Origin: Saprospiraceae bacterium
Lineage (GTDB): Bacteria; Bacteroidota; Bacteroidia; Chitinophagales; Saprospiraceae
NCBI GenBank assembly: GCA_027488935.1
Contig: JAIYAP010000065.1
Location: 1 to 35,008, forward strand
DNA: 35,008 nt
Reading direction: 5' to 3'
Part shown: piece by piece, positions 17,689 through 25,681 of the stretch
Numbering within the stretch: the first letter of the stretch is position 1
Layout of the letters: every line of letters begins with the position of its first letter
Notes under the pieces: model-generated
Database searches by the model: none
What the model saw: the letters and a program-made list of their open reading frames with translations, nothing else
Told to the model about the DNA's origin: nothing
Position numbers and translations under genes: made by a program

Positions 17689-18132
17689 TTAACGCAACCG
17701 ATCCATAGAGCGCACCAGGTTTTCGTCTTTTTTAATGGCGCGTTGTGCCAAAAACTGGAAAACAACGCCAACCAACGGCAAGCCCAAGCCCACACCGAAA
17801 TGTCCGGCGTTGGCATTAAATACGGGCATCAATTGACTGAAAACCACTCCAAGAAGCACCAAGAGTAAAATGGAAATCACCACCGACAAGCCGGTAATTT
17901 GTGCCTGCAATTTGCGGTTTTTGAATAAAAAGATCGCTACAAAGGATAAAACCGCGCCTAAAATGGTCAGTCCCATCAGCCCAATATTATCGGCAGGGGT
18001 AAGGACGCCATCAGTCAAACTGGCGGGTACTTCGGCCGTTTGATTCGTTATGGTACCATAGGGCAAGGCAAACTGACCGCCCAGCAAACCTGCGGCCAAA
18101 AACAGAAACACCGATTGAATACGTTGGATCAT
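17689..18132 (-). CDS. DUF4293 family membrane protein
   Basis: The 147-residue protein begins MIQRIQSVFLFLAAGLLGG, the characteristic start of DUF4293, a Bacteroidota family of four-helix inner-membrane proteins. Further hydrophobic segments are IGLMGLTILGAVLSFVAIFL, a run of V, I and L (VVISILLLVLLGVVF), and FGVGLGLPLVGVVFQFLA; the C-terminus is charged with KKDENLVRSMDRLR, as in the family. Function is unknown. The ATG at 18132 is supported by a good promoter just upstream. Confidence 0.85.
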   Translation of the reverse strand: MIQRIQSVFLFLAAGLLGGQFALPYGTITNQTAEVPASLTDGVLTPADNIGLMGLTILGAVLSFVAIFLFKNRKLQAQITGLSVVISILLLVLLGVVFSQLMPVFNANAGHFGVGLGLPLVGVVFQFLAQRAIKKDENLVRSMDRLR

Positions 18133-18151
18133 GGTATGGATAAATTTTGGG

Positions 18152-18179
18152 CAAAAGTAGACGCTTTAAATTAATTCAA
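18152..18179 (-). promoter_or_regulatory. Bacteroidota-type promoter for the DUF4293 gene
   Basis: On the minus strand, TTG (18179-18177) is followed after 17 bp by a perfect -7 box TACTTTTG (18159-18152). This fits the TTG-N17-23-TAnnTTTG pattern. The start codon is 19 bp further, giving a leader of roughly 10-15 nt. The -33 element overlaps the 3' edge of the OmpA-family gene region, so the DUF4293 unit can be transcribed on its own. Confidence 0.6.
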
Positions 18180-19358
18180 CAAAACGCATTCCACCCGTCG
18201 GTTCTTTTGCCGACCACTTTCGTTCGCATTGTCTGCCACGGGTCGGGTTTTGCCGAAACCTTTCCAGGTAATCTGTGCGGCGGGTACCCCATGATCCAGC
18301 AAATGTTGATGCACCGCCCTTGCGCGCCGCTCTGATAATTCCTGGTTGTAAACATCCGATCCCACCGAATCGGTGTGCCCGCTGATGCCGATCCGTTTGC
18401 CGGGATATTTTTGCAAAAACTGCACCAACGCGTCTAATTGGGGTTTTGCGATCGGTTTCAGGTCTGATTTGCCTGAGTCAAACAATAATTCTGCACTGAA
18501 CGTAAATTTACGGTCTTTCAAAATCCGGTTTTCCAGCGTCATGGGCTGGGTGTCCGGCGCCGGCGCTTCCAGTGGCGTGATGCTAATATCATCCATACAA
18601 ATATAGGCTGCTCGAATTATTTTGTCAAACTTGCCGGGCGTCCGGGTATTCAGACTGTCTATTTTGTGGCTTTGTGCGGGGCTCAAATCGGTGCTGGTTT
18701 TCATTTCCGGCATAAAATTGCCAATGGCGAAGTACATAAATGGCTGATCGGGCACAAAATCGGCACGCAGTTGTACCCAAGCGCCCTGGGTCGCAAGCAC
18801 CTGGTTAAAATTGACTTGCGGTTTTCCCTGCAGGTAAGAAATATCCAGTCCGTACCGACCGTCTAATCCGGCAACCGTAAAATACACGCCTATATTATTA
18901 GCGCGCACAGGCTGAATCGGCGTTTTGGGGCTGTACACTTTTTTTAAATGTTCCTTCATCAGCGCAGGGTCTTCTTTTACCCACATACTAAATTGATAGC
19001 GTTGTCCGGGTTTTAAAGGCCGCATTAATTGCCCCTGAATAGCCTCGCGATATCCCCCTTTTTGCCCCGCATCAATCGCAGGCAAATAATAAATGATGCC
19101 CGCGCAATAATTGCCGGTATGTACCGCTGGCAGCCAGGGACAATTTTCAGCCGCCGCCAATAAATCGGGCGTCATATCCCTGAAGGTGATCCAGGTTTCG
19201 GCGCATTCTGTAAACCGACCTGTGTAGCCCATGAATTCGCAGGGAACAACCACCGCGTCCGGCTTGGTTTGTTCAAAAGAAGAGTTTTGGACCAGGTTTT
19301 GGGTAAAAACAGCGTATGTTTTTAAAAAAAGGCCAACGAGGAGTAGGAGTAGTCGCAT
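18171..19358 (-). CDS. OmpA family protein with N-terminal jelly-roll domain
   Basis: The 395-residue protein starts at ATG 19358 (MRLLLLLVGLFLKTYAVF, a signal peptide); a longer frame to 19451 has no such signal at its start. Residues about 20-270 look like a carbohydrate-binding-like beta-sandwich, beginning QNLVQNSSFEQ and containing YQFSMWVKED and YICMDDISI, as in other Bacteroidota OmpA proteins. The C-terminal OmpA domain is complete: LLFDSGKSDLKP, GHTDSVGSDVYNQELSERRA, GFGKTRPVADNANESGRQKN and RRVE, with the D and R residues that bind diaminopimelate. It should anchor a surface or periplasmic module to peptidoglycan. The ligand of the N-terminal domain is unknown. Confidence 0.9.
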   Translation of the reverse strand: MRLLLLLVGLFLKTYAVFTQNLVQNSSFEQTKPDAVVVPCEFMGYTGRFTECAETWITFRDMTPDLLAAAENCPWLPAVHTGNYCAGIIYYLPAIDAGQKGGYREAIQGQLMRPLKPGQRYQFSMWVKEDPALMKEHLKKVYSPKTPIQPVRANNIGVYFTVAGLDGRYGLDISYLQGKPQVNFNQVLATQGAWVQLRADFVPDQPFMYFAIGNFMPEMKTSTDLSPAQSHKIDSLNTRTPGKFDKIIRAAYICMDDISITPLEAPAPDTQPMTLENRILKDRKFTFSAELLFDSGKSDLKPIAKPQLDALVQFLQKYPGKRIGISGHTDSVGSDVYNQELSERRARAVHQHLLDHGVPAAQITWKGFGKTRPVADNANESGRQKNRRVECVLLN

Positions 19359-19553
19359 AAAAATCAGGTGGATTGCAAAAAAAGGTGGTGCAGGCTTGGT
19401 TTGTGTGGATATATAGTGGGTGCTTGTTTTTGGTATTTTGTTGCAGCGCATGTGAAAAACCTTGCCAAGAGCACCTCAAAAAGTTTTTTTGTTAAATTTT
19501 CTCAAAATACACAACTTTTTTTCCTAAAATGATGACAAAACGAACAAATATTG

Positions 19554-19561
19554 TATTTTTG
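19554..19561 (+). promoter_or_regulatory. -7 box for the AAA ATPase gene
   Basis: TATTTTTG matches TAnnTTTG and lies 17 bp before the ATG of the ATPase, implying a very short leader. The region upstream is AT-rich and no TTG is found at normal spacing. Confidence 0.4.
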
Positions 19562-19578
19562 TGTGAAATTCTCACGTT

Positions 19579-20940
19579 ATGATAATACGATTTGTTGTTC
19601 AAAATATTTACTCATTCGGCGATGCCACCGAGTTTAATATGCTGCCACGTCCTAAAATCAGGACGCCAGAAGGGCATAAATATAGCGTAAATGGATTTGA
19701 TCTGCTCAAGCTTTCTGCTATGTATGGCCCCAATGCTGCTGGTAAATCAAATTTTATCAAAGCAGTAGGGTTAATTCAAAAATTGGTTTTAGGAGAAATT
19801 TCAAGCACTGTTGTTCAAGAGGCTCAGTTTAAGTTCGGACCATCTGAAAATGTACGCCAGGTACTTGCAATTGAGTTTTTGCAAGACAATCAACCATTCT
19901 ATTATGCCGTAGAACTGGTCGATGGGCATATCCAAACGGAAGAACTATACCTTTCTGGCTTAGGAAAGACACCTGACATTTTACTTTTTGAGCGTAAAAC
20001 ACTGTCCGATAACCAGGAAGTACTTACATTTTCAAAAGAGTTTGAGCAAGACGAAAAAAGTCAATTGCTAAAAACCATTCTATCGGAAGAGTTTTTAGAT
20101 CCAACCTATACGATGTTTGAATGGGTCGCCCACCGCGATAACCCGCATCTAAAGGCGGTTAAAACTGCCTATAATTGGTTTCTCCATGCACTTCGGGTAA
20201 TTGGCCCGGCATCAAATCAACATGCATTAGCGCAAAAACTGGACAATGATCCGCATTTTAAAAAATTTGTTGGGGTAATGCTTCCGTGCTTCAACTTAGG
20301 CATTTCAAATCTGGAATTTGTTTCCAAAACAGAAAATGATGTATCCGATATTTCGGAAACCCCCTTTTCCGCTGAAACTGGAGCAAGCACTTCCAACTCA
20401 AAGCGAACAACGCATCATTATAACATCAAAGAAAATCAACCGCTTGCATTCGTAAAAGAACCTGCACTGCCACTGGGGAAAAAATTGCAAGTAAGCCCAA
20501 TCAATCAAAACGGGAAACAAGTAAATTTCAATTTAAATTCAATTTCTGATGGCACTATTCGTTTACTGGACTATTTATCAGCATTTTACGATTTAATAAA
20601 CCAGCCCAAAGTGTACCTGATCGACGAATTTGATCGTAGCATACACCCAAGTTTAGCCAAAGAACTCATTAAAAAGTTTGCTACTGATATGCAGACCAAA
20701 GGGCAGTTGATTTTTACTACTCATGCATCAGACCTGCTGGATCAATCCATTTTCCGGCAAGACGAAGTTTGGCTAGCAGAAAAAAAAATCAATGGCGCTA
20801 CCGAACTTTATGCTTTAAGCGATTTCAAGGAGCACAATACAATTGATATTCGTAAAGGCTATCTCAACGGAAGATATGGCGCCGTGCCTTTCCTGTCTGA
20901 TTTGCAAGATTTAAACTGGCACCTCTATGATCTTGACTAA
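19579..20940 (+). CDS. AAA15-type ATPase (COG1106), solitary
   Basis: The 453-residue protein is an ABC/SMC-like ATPase. Walker A is GPNAAGKS (50-57); the ABC signature-like SISDGTIRLLD is at 321-331, Walker B VYLIDEFDRSIHP at 345-357, and the switch histidine in FTTHASDLLDQ (H382). The family includes RloA-type and PARIS AriA-type ATPases, which usually work with a neighbouring effector nuclease (RloB, AriB). Here the next genes encode a DUF1275 membrane protein and DUF3467, so no known effector is present and the gene runs from its own promoter. Its base composition is somewhat more AT-rich than its neighbours, which may mean acquisition. A defence role is inferred from the family only. Confidence 0.85.
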   Translation: MIIRFVVQNIYSFGDATEFNMLPRPKIRTPEGHKYSVNGFDLLKLSAMYGPNAAGKSNFIKAVGLIQKLVLGEISSTVVQEAQFKFGPSENVRQVLAIEFLQDNQPFYYAVELVDGHIQTEELYLSGLGKTPDILLFERKTLSDNQEVLTFSKEFEQDEKSQLLKTILSEEFLDPTYTMFEWVAHRDNPHLKAVKTAYNWFLHALRVIGPASNQHALAQKLDNDPHFKKFVGVMLPCFNLGISNLEFVSKTENDVSDISETPFSAETGASTSNSKRTTHHYNIKENQPLAFVKEPALPLGKKLQVSPINQNGKQVNFNLNSISDGTIRLLDYLSAFYDLINQPKVYLIDEFDRSIHPSLAKELIKKFATDMQTKGQLIFTTHASDLLDQSIFRQDEVWLAEKKINGATELYALSDFKEHNTIDIRKGYLNGRYGAVPFLSDLQDLNWHLYDLD

Positions 20941-21054
20941 TCGGCTTTTTACACGACGGGCACCCTGTTAAAAATGTTAAAAAAATTTGTCCCAACAAAT
21001 ATTCCCCTGACATTACGATTTTGGCGGCAAAACCCGTCCACCCACCCTGCGCTT

Positions 21055-21753
21055 ATGAACTTTCAACCCAACATTAAAAAAACAAACCGGCGCGCATTTC
21101 CAGTCAAAATGCTCTATGCGTTTGTGTATCCTTTTAGTTCGGGCATTGTGATTTACGCCGGACTGATGACCTTCTCTGTGGTCGTGACCAATGTAACCGG
21201 ATTGTTGCCGCAAATTGCCAAGGATCTTTATGAGGGGCAGTTAAACACAGCAGGTTCCATTTTTCTTTGGTTGTTTGCCTTTTTTATGGGCGGTTTTTTT
21301 GCTGGCTGGTGTGTTGAGCGCGAAAAATTACTCAAATGGCGCTATTTACACCTCCTGCCCCTGCTTGCGGTTGCCTGCATGTTTGTCGTAGTGGCCATTT
21401 CCGGCACCAATTCGGACACCCTGCACCCGGTCATTTTTCCCGCGCTGGTACTCTTTTCAATTGGTATCCAAAATGCCATGGTGAGCCTGACGACCTCCTC
21501 CCTCATCAAAGCCAGCCAAATGACTGGTGTGGTCAATGAACTGGGCGTAGACATTGCCGAAATATTTCACTCGGTCGGCGAACAACGGCGTGTCATCCAA
21601 CGGGAGGCCCTCCTGCGTTTGATCGTCATGGTGAGCTTTTTATTGGGTGCCATGTTCAGTGTCGCCGTGTTCCCAAGTTTGCACACTGCCATTTTCTTTT
21701 TTCCAGCGGGCATCATCATCGCCGTTATGTTGCACGATATTGTGCGTTTTTAG
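21055..21753 (+). CDS. YoaK/DUF1275 family membrane protein
   Basis: The 232-residue product (ATG 21055, MNFQPNIKKTNRRAFPVKM) fits the usual length of the DUF1275/YoaK family. An ATG at 20974 would add 27 polar residues and cannot be excluded. Six hydrophobic segments are visible, with family features such as TNVTGLLPQIAKDLYEG, IQNAMVSLTTSSLIKASQMT (here serving the conserved QN...A.T..GV pattern) and GVVNELGVDIAEIF. The function of this inner-membrane family is not known. It follows the AAA ATPase by 114 bp. Since DUF1275 proteins occur widely alone, I do not read the pair as a system. Confidence 0.85.
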   Translation: MNFQPNIKKTNRRAFPVKMLYAFVYPFSSGIVIYAGLMTFSVVVTNVTGLLPQIAKDLYEGQLNTAGSIFLWLFAFFMGGFFAGWCVEREKLLKWRYLHLLPLLAVACMFVVVAISGTNSDTLHPVIFPALVLFSIGIQNAMVSLTTSSLIKASQMTGVVNELGVDIAEIFHSVGEQRRVIQREALLRLIVMVSFLLGAMFSVAVFPSLHTAIFFFPAGIIIAVMLHDIVRF

Positions 21754-21825
21754 GCAAAAAATCCGGTTTTTCTACAATTAAGCCCGCTGTTCAAAACTCG
21801 TCGCCAATTTGTGCGCATGAATCCA

Positions 21826-21833
21826 TAGTTTTG
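21826..21833 (+). promoter_or_regulatory. -7 box upstream of the DUF3467 gene
   Basis: TAGTTTTG is a perfect TAnnTTTG match, 112 bp before the ATG at 21946. A TTG at 21809-21811 is only 14 bp away, shorter than normal. The implied leader of about 105 nt shows no structure I can name. Confidence 0.4.
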
Positions 21834-21945
21834 CACTCCCTTTTCTCTGCAATTGCTTCAACTATTATGAAGGGCCGTTGTTGGACGAAATGAGATGTTC
21901 CTGTACACAAAACTACTTTTTACGCCACCACTCAATTGATCCACC

Positions 21946-22260
21946 ATGCAAGATAAAAACATGCAACAACCTGCTGTCAACATCGAAATCTCGGAAGAAA
22001 CAGCAGAAGGCATCTACTCCAACCTGGCCATTATTTCGCATTCCAACGCGGAATTTGTAGTCGATTTTATCCGTTTGATGCCCAATGTACCCAAGGCAAA
22101 GGTGAAAGCCCGCATCATTATCACCCCTCAACATGCCAAGCGTTTGTTGTTTGCCTTGAAAGATAATGTGCAAAAATACGAGCAGCAATTTGGCAAAATT
22201 GACGAGCAGGAACAGCAGTTGCCGCCTATGAATTTCAATACGCCGCCAGCGCAAGCCTAA
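21946..22260 (+). CDS. DUF3467 family protein
   Basis: The 104-residue protein matches DUF3467: VNIEISEETAEGIYSNLAII, SHSNAEFVVDFIRLMPNVPK, then ARIIITPQHAKRLLFALKDN and a coiled-coil-like KYEQQFGKIDEQEQQ tail ending in a proline-rich stretch. The family is common in Bacteroidota and archaea and its role is unknown. It is soluble and probably cytoplasmic. It may share a transcript with the membrane protein that starts 50 bp downstream. Confidence 0.88.
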   Translation: MQDKNMQQPAVNIEISEETAEGIYSNLAIISHSNAEFVVDFIRLMPNVPKAKVKARIIITPQHAKRLLFALKDNVQKYEQQFGKIDEQEQQLPPMNFNTPPAQA

Positions 22261-22310
22261 ACGCGGCCATTTTTCCCTTGTTGGGCGCAAGGTTGTTACC
22301 CGCCCCTGTT

Positions 22311-22787
22311 ATGGTTATGGAAAAACGCTTTTCGTTGTTGCTCGCGCTCGAACTACTGTGGTGGGTCATCACAGCAGGTATTGTACTAATTGTGCTTTAT
22401 CCTATTCATAAAGCAATGAATGTATGGATATTTGAGCGGTATAATATATTCTTTGTCGTGACCTTGGTCACCCTGACGCGTTACACTTTCCTGCTTAAAC
22501 ATACCTTGATTGCCAAAAGGCAGGTATTCAAAATTGTGATCATGCTTGCCATGTTTCCCCTGGTATTTATGTTGGTTGATAACCTGCACAACTTCATGGT
22601 ATCCATCGAAAACTATACCTGGGATCCTTTAACGGGCCATCTTCCGCCCGCGCAAAAAAAGTCGATCGAGTCCTATTTGTGGGTAGAAATGCTCTTTTTT
22701 GGCGCAGGCAGCATTTTCGCAGCGCCCGTGCTGGCCGTCCGACTCTTTATGTCGGTGTGGCGCACCCGCAATTATGGCACGGTTTAA
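22311..22787 (+). CDS. Membrane protein of unknown function
   Basis: The 158-residue product starts at ATG 22311 (MVMEKRFSLLL), with a second ATG at 22317; the frame extends upstream to a TTG that is less likely. Four hydrophobic segments can be seen: LLWWVITAGIVLIVLY, YNIFFVVTLVTLTRYTFLL, FKIVIMLAMFPLVFMLVD, and MLFFGAGSIFAAPVLAVRLF. A soluble loop with YTWDPLTGHLPPAQKKSIES lies between the third and fourth. I do not recognise a family. It lies 50 bp after DUF3467 and 18 bp before the amidohydrolase, so the three may form one operon. Confidence 0.75.
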   Translation: MVMEKRFSLLLALELLWWVITAGIVLIVLYPIHKAMNVWIFERYNIFFVVTLVTLTRYTFLLKHTLIAKRQVFKIVIMLAMFPLVFMLVDNLHNFMVSIENYTWDPLTGHLPPAQKKSIESYLWVEMLFFGAGSIFAAPVLAVRLFMSVWRTRNYGTV

Positions 22788-22805
22788 TAAAAAAAGAACG
22801 TGCAT

Positions 22806-24542
22806 ATGCTTAAAATACTGCTCCCTACCAGCCTGATCCTCATGTTGTTGTGCAACGCCTGTACACCAACGGCCGCACCCAAGGCTACGCTTATTCTGTA
22901 CAACGGCGTGTTTTTTACCGCCGATTCGAGCCAACAAGCTTACAGCGCCATCGCCATCGCACAGGATCGCATTCTTGCGCTTGGCTCCGATGCCGAAATC
23001 CAAAAACTGGCTAACCCCGGCACCGAGCAGATCGATTTAAACGGCGCTTTTGTCATGCCCGGTATCATCGAAGGACACGGCCATTTTTCCAGCTTGGGCC
23101 GCAGTTTGCAGAATATCAATCTTTTACACACCCAAAGTTGGCGTGAAGTGGTTGCGCAGGTAGCCGAAAAAGCAAAAAATACGCCCCCAGATGCCTGGAT
23201 AGAAGGCCGCGGCTGGCATCAGGAAAAGTGGACTGAATCGCCCGGATTGACGGTACAGGGTTACCCTTTCCACGATGCATTAAGTGCTGTTTCGACCGAA
23301 CATCCTGTTATTTTATACCACGCCAGTGGACATGCCTTGATTGCAAATGAAAAAGCCCTGGCCTTAGCGGGTATCAGCAGCGAAACACCCGATCCACTGG
23401 GCGGCCATATTGTACGCGATGCAACAGGCCGTCTTACCGGCGTACTGGAAGAAAATGCGATGGATTTGATCGAACAGCCCTACACGGCATGGAAAAACAA
23501 ACGCCCGGAAACTGAAAAAATAGCCGCTTTCGAAAAAACCGTCGAATTAGCCACCCAACATTGCCTGCAACAAGGTATTACCTCATTTCAGGATGCAGGC
23601 AGCGATTTTTGGGAACTCGCACAATACAAACGCCTCGCCGAAAACGGTAAATTGGGCGTTCGGCTCTGGGCCATGATTGCCCAACCCCATGCCAGCGATT
23701 TTGATAAATTGCGTAATTTCCCACAAATTGGCATCGGACAGGGCTTTTTCACCGCCCGCGCCGTAAAAGCGTATTTTGATGGCGCCCTGGGCTCTTACGG
23801 CGCCTGGCTCTTAGCGCCTTATTCCGACAAACCAGGCGCTTACGGCCAAAATACAACCCCGGTCGACACCATCCGCGCCCTCGCCGAACAATGCCTCCAG
23901 CATCAGTTGCAGTTTTGTGTGCATGCCATTGGCGACCGTGCTAACCGGGAAGTACTGGATGTATTTGATGCCTTTTTACCCCAAACACCTGAAGGAAAAG
24001 CCCCCTATGGCGCCAAACGCGGCGCGTTACGCTGGCGGGTAGAGCACGCACAACATATTGATTTGCAAGATATTCCGCGCTTTGGGCAGCTGGGTGTTAT
24101 TGCTTCTATGCAAGCGATTCATTGTACCAGCGATGCGCCTTTTGTAGCAAAACGACTTGGGCTGGAGCGTGCACGTACGGGCGCATACGCGTGGAGGCGC
24201 CTGCTCGATGCGGGTGCACGCATGGCCAACGGCACCGATACGCCCGTAGAAGAAATTGACCCATTTGCCTGTTTATATGCCAGTGTAAGCCGTAAAAGGG
24301 TGGATACCGGACTAGAGTTTTTCCCGGAACAGGCCCTGCAACGCGCAGAAGCCTTGCGCTCGTACACTGCCTGGAACGCCTTTGCGGCATTTGAAGAACA
24401 AGAAAAAGGCGTGTTGGCGCCTGGCAAATTGGCCGATCTGGTGGTGCTCTCAAACAACCTCCTGAACTGCCCGCCAACAGAAATACGGTCAACGAAAGTA
24501 CTCAAAACCATTATTGCTGGGAAAGTAGTGTATATGCAATAG
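22806..24542 (+). CDS. Amidohydrolase family 3 (YtcJ-like) lipoprotein
   Basis: The 578-residue product starts at ATG 22806 (a GTG two codons upstream is less likely). MLKILLPTSLILMLLCNAC is a lipoprotein signal with the lipid-accepting cysteine near residue 19, so the enzyme is membrane-anchored on the periplasmic side. The amidohydrolase_3 fold is clear: ATLILYNGVFFTADSS, PGIIEGHGHFSSLG with two metal-binding histidines, WIEGRGWHQEKW, CVHAIGDRANREVLD, RVEHAQHID, and NGTDTPVEEIDPF with the catalytic aspartate. PGKLADLVVLSNN closes the beta-sandwich. Enzymes of this group hydrolyse amide or cyclic bonds; the substrate is unknown. Confidence 0.9.
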   Translation: MLKILLPTSLILMLLCNACTPTAAPKATLILYNGVFFTADSSQQAYSAIAIAQDRILALGSDAEIQKLANPGTEQIDLNGAFVMPGIIEGHGHFSSLGRSLQNINLLHTQSWREVVAQVAEKAKNTPPDAWIEGRGWHQEKWTESPGLTVQGYPFHDALSAVSTEHPVILYHASGHALIANEKALALAGISSETPDPLGGHIVRDATGRLTGVLEENAMDLIEQPYTAWKNKRPETEKIAAFEKTVELATQHCLQQGITSFQDAGSDFWELAQYKRLAENGKLGVRLWAMIAQPHASDFDKLRNFPQIGIGQGFFTARAVKAYFDGALGSYGAWLLAPYSDKPGAYGQNTTPVDTIRALAEQCLQHQLQFCVHAIGDRANREVLDVFDAFLPQTPEGKAPYGAKRGALRWRVEHAQHIDLQDIPRFGQLGVIASMQAIHCTSDAPFVAKRLGLERARTGAYAWRRLLDAGARMANGTDTPVEEIDPFACLYASVSRKRVDTGLEFFPEQALQRAEALRSYTAWNAFAAFEEQEKGVLAPGKLADLVVLSNNLLNCPPTEIRSTKVLKTIIAGKVVYMQ

Positions 24543-24637
24543 ATTTTATACCAAAACGTTGCACTTGTTTAAAAGGAAAATCTACCTTAGCTGGCAATTA
24601 TTCAACTTTTATATTTTTCACAAAACAATTTTGAAAG

Positions 24638-25318
24638 GTGGAATACGGGAATTTTAAACGGAGAGATGGGAATTTTCGGGATCGCGATCGGACGAATGAC
24701 AATCGTGACCGGGGTGCCGATCGGGGTGGCTTCAATCGTGAGCGGGGTGGCGGTGAGTTCCGCGATCGTGGTGGCGACAGAGGCGGCGACCGAGGCGGCT
24801 TTAACCGGGACAGGGGTGGATTCCGCGAGCGCAGTGATTCGCGCGAACGGGGCGAACGCAGTGATCGGGAACCAGAAGAAAGTGTATTTTCCAAACGGGT
24901 ACGCGCGGGCAAACGCCGTACGTACTTCTTTGATGTACGCAAAACAAAAGGTAGCGACTTTTTCATCACCATAACGGAAAGTACCCGTCGTGAAGATGGT
25001 TTTGGCTACAAAAGACACAAAATTTTCCTCTACAAAGAAGATTTTAACCGCTTTGTTGCTTCTTTGACAGAAGTAGTAAACCACGTTAAAACGGATCTGA
25101 TGCCCGACTTCGATTACGAAGAATTCGATCGTCGCCAGGCAGAATGGGAAGCGCAAAACAAAGACTTCGATGAAGACGAAGACGGTGGGCAGGACGAACC
25201 TGTTGATCGTGAAGTACGCGAAGTAAGCAATGCGCAAGCAGAAGAAACGGACGAAACCGAAGAAACCGATGACAAAAAATCGCCGTTCCGCAAAGACGAC
25301 GACGAAATGTCCTGGTAG
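24638..25318 (+). CDS. PUR/DUF3276 nucleic-acid-binding protein with RGG arm
   Basis: The 226-residue protein uses a GTG start (24638, after TTTTGAAAG); no ATG occurs in frame near the start. Residues 1 to about 80 are a disordered arm of R, G, D and N (GNFRDRDRTNDNRDRG, then RGGFNRERGGGEFRDRGG, RGGDRGGFNRDRGGFRERS), an RGG-box type. Residues about 83-165 are the DUF3276 core (FSKRVRAGKRRTYFFDVRKT, DFFITITESTRRED, HKIFLYKEDFNRFVASLTEV), the bacterial form of the PUR-alpha ssDNA/RNA-binding fold. The last 50 residues are strongly acidic (FDEDEDGGQDEP, ETDETEETDD). The protein probably binds RNA or single-stranded DNA. It converges on the alkyltransferase-like gene with 9 bp between stops. Confidence 0.88.
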   Translation: MEYGNFKRRDGNFRDRDRTNDNRDRGADRGGFNRERGGGEFRDRGGDRGGDRGGFNRDRGGFRERSDSRERGERSDREPEESVFSKRVRAGKRRTYFFDVRKTKGSDFFITITESTRREDGFGYKRHKIFLYKEDFNRFVASLTEVVNHVKTDLMPDFDYEEFDRRQAEWEAQNKDFDEDEDGGQDEPVDREVREVSNAQAEETDETEETDDKKSPFRKDDDEMSW

Positions 25319-25327
25319 TTTTTAGGG

Positions 25328-25681
25328 CTAATCTTTATACTCCCAGTCTTCACCCAAATCTTCTACAGGGTGCCAAAACAGGGATTTAAACTGCACCACT
25401 TTATCTTCTTTTATTTCAACGCCTTCAGCCTCTAGTAATTCCTGCATCAGCGTTGGTGTGGGAAAATGGTGCCGTCCACTCAGTTCACCCTTCCGATTTA
25501 CTACCCGATGCGCAGGCACTCCGTCCTGCGCAAACGAATGATTGAGCGCCCAACCGACCATCCGGGAAGCGTCCAAGGCTAAAAAATCGGCAATGGCGCC
25601 ATACGTGGTGATGCGCCCCTTGGGTACCGCTTTTACCACGGCATACACCAAATCGAAATAAGTAGGCTGCGCTTTGTTCAT
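25328..25681 (-). CDS. Alkyltransferase-like (ATL) protein of the MGMT family
   Basis: The 117-residue protein starts at ATG 25681 (MNKAQPTYFD), overlapping the rsmA stop by 4 bp (ATGA), so translation is probably coupled. It has the O6-alkylguanine-DNA-binding domain: the helix-turn-helix KGRITTYGAIADFL, the arginine finger near R40 in DASRMVGWAL, and the active-site motif as PAHRV (56-60) in place of PCHRV. The alkyl-accepting cysteine is alanine at position 57, so the protein cannot repair by transfer. Known ATL proteins bind O6-alkylguanine and hand the lesion to nucleotide excision repair, and at least one (Thermus) also has alanine there. That role is inferred here. Confidence 0.85.
   Translation of the reverse strand: MNKAQPTYFDLVYAVVKAVPKGRITTYGAIADFLALDASRMVGWALNHSFAQDGVPAHRVVNRKGELSGRHHFPTPTLMQELLEAEGVEIKEDKVVQFKSLFWHPVEDLGEDWEYKD

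Noticed and set aside
19579-21753. PARIS or RloAB-type two-gene defence system
   Set aside because: The second gene is a DUF1275 membrane protein, not a TOPRIM or RloB nuclease.
24602-25237. Minus-strand open frame of 211 codons opposite the PUR/DUF3276 gene
   Set aside because: It arises from the repetitive RGG-coding DNA read backwards and gives a low-complexity product.
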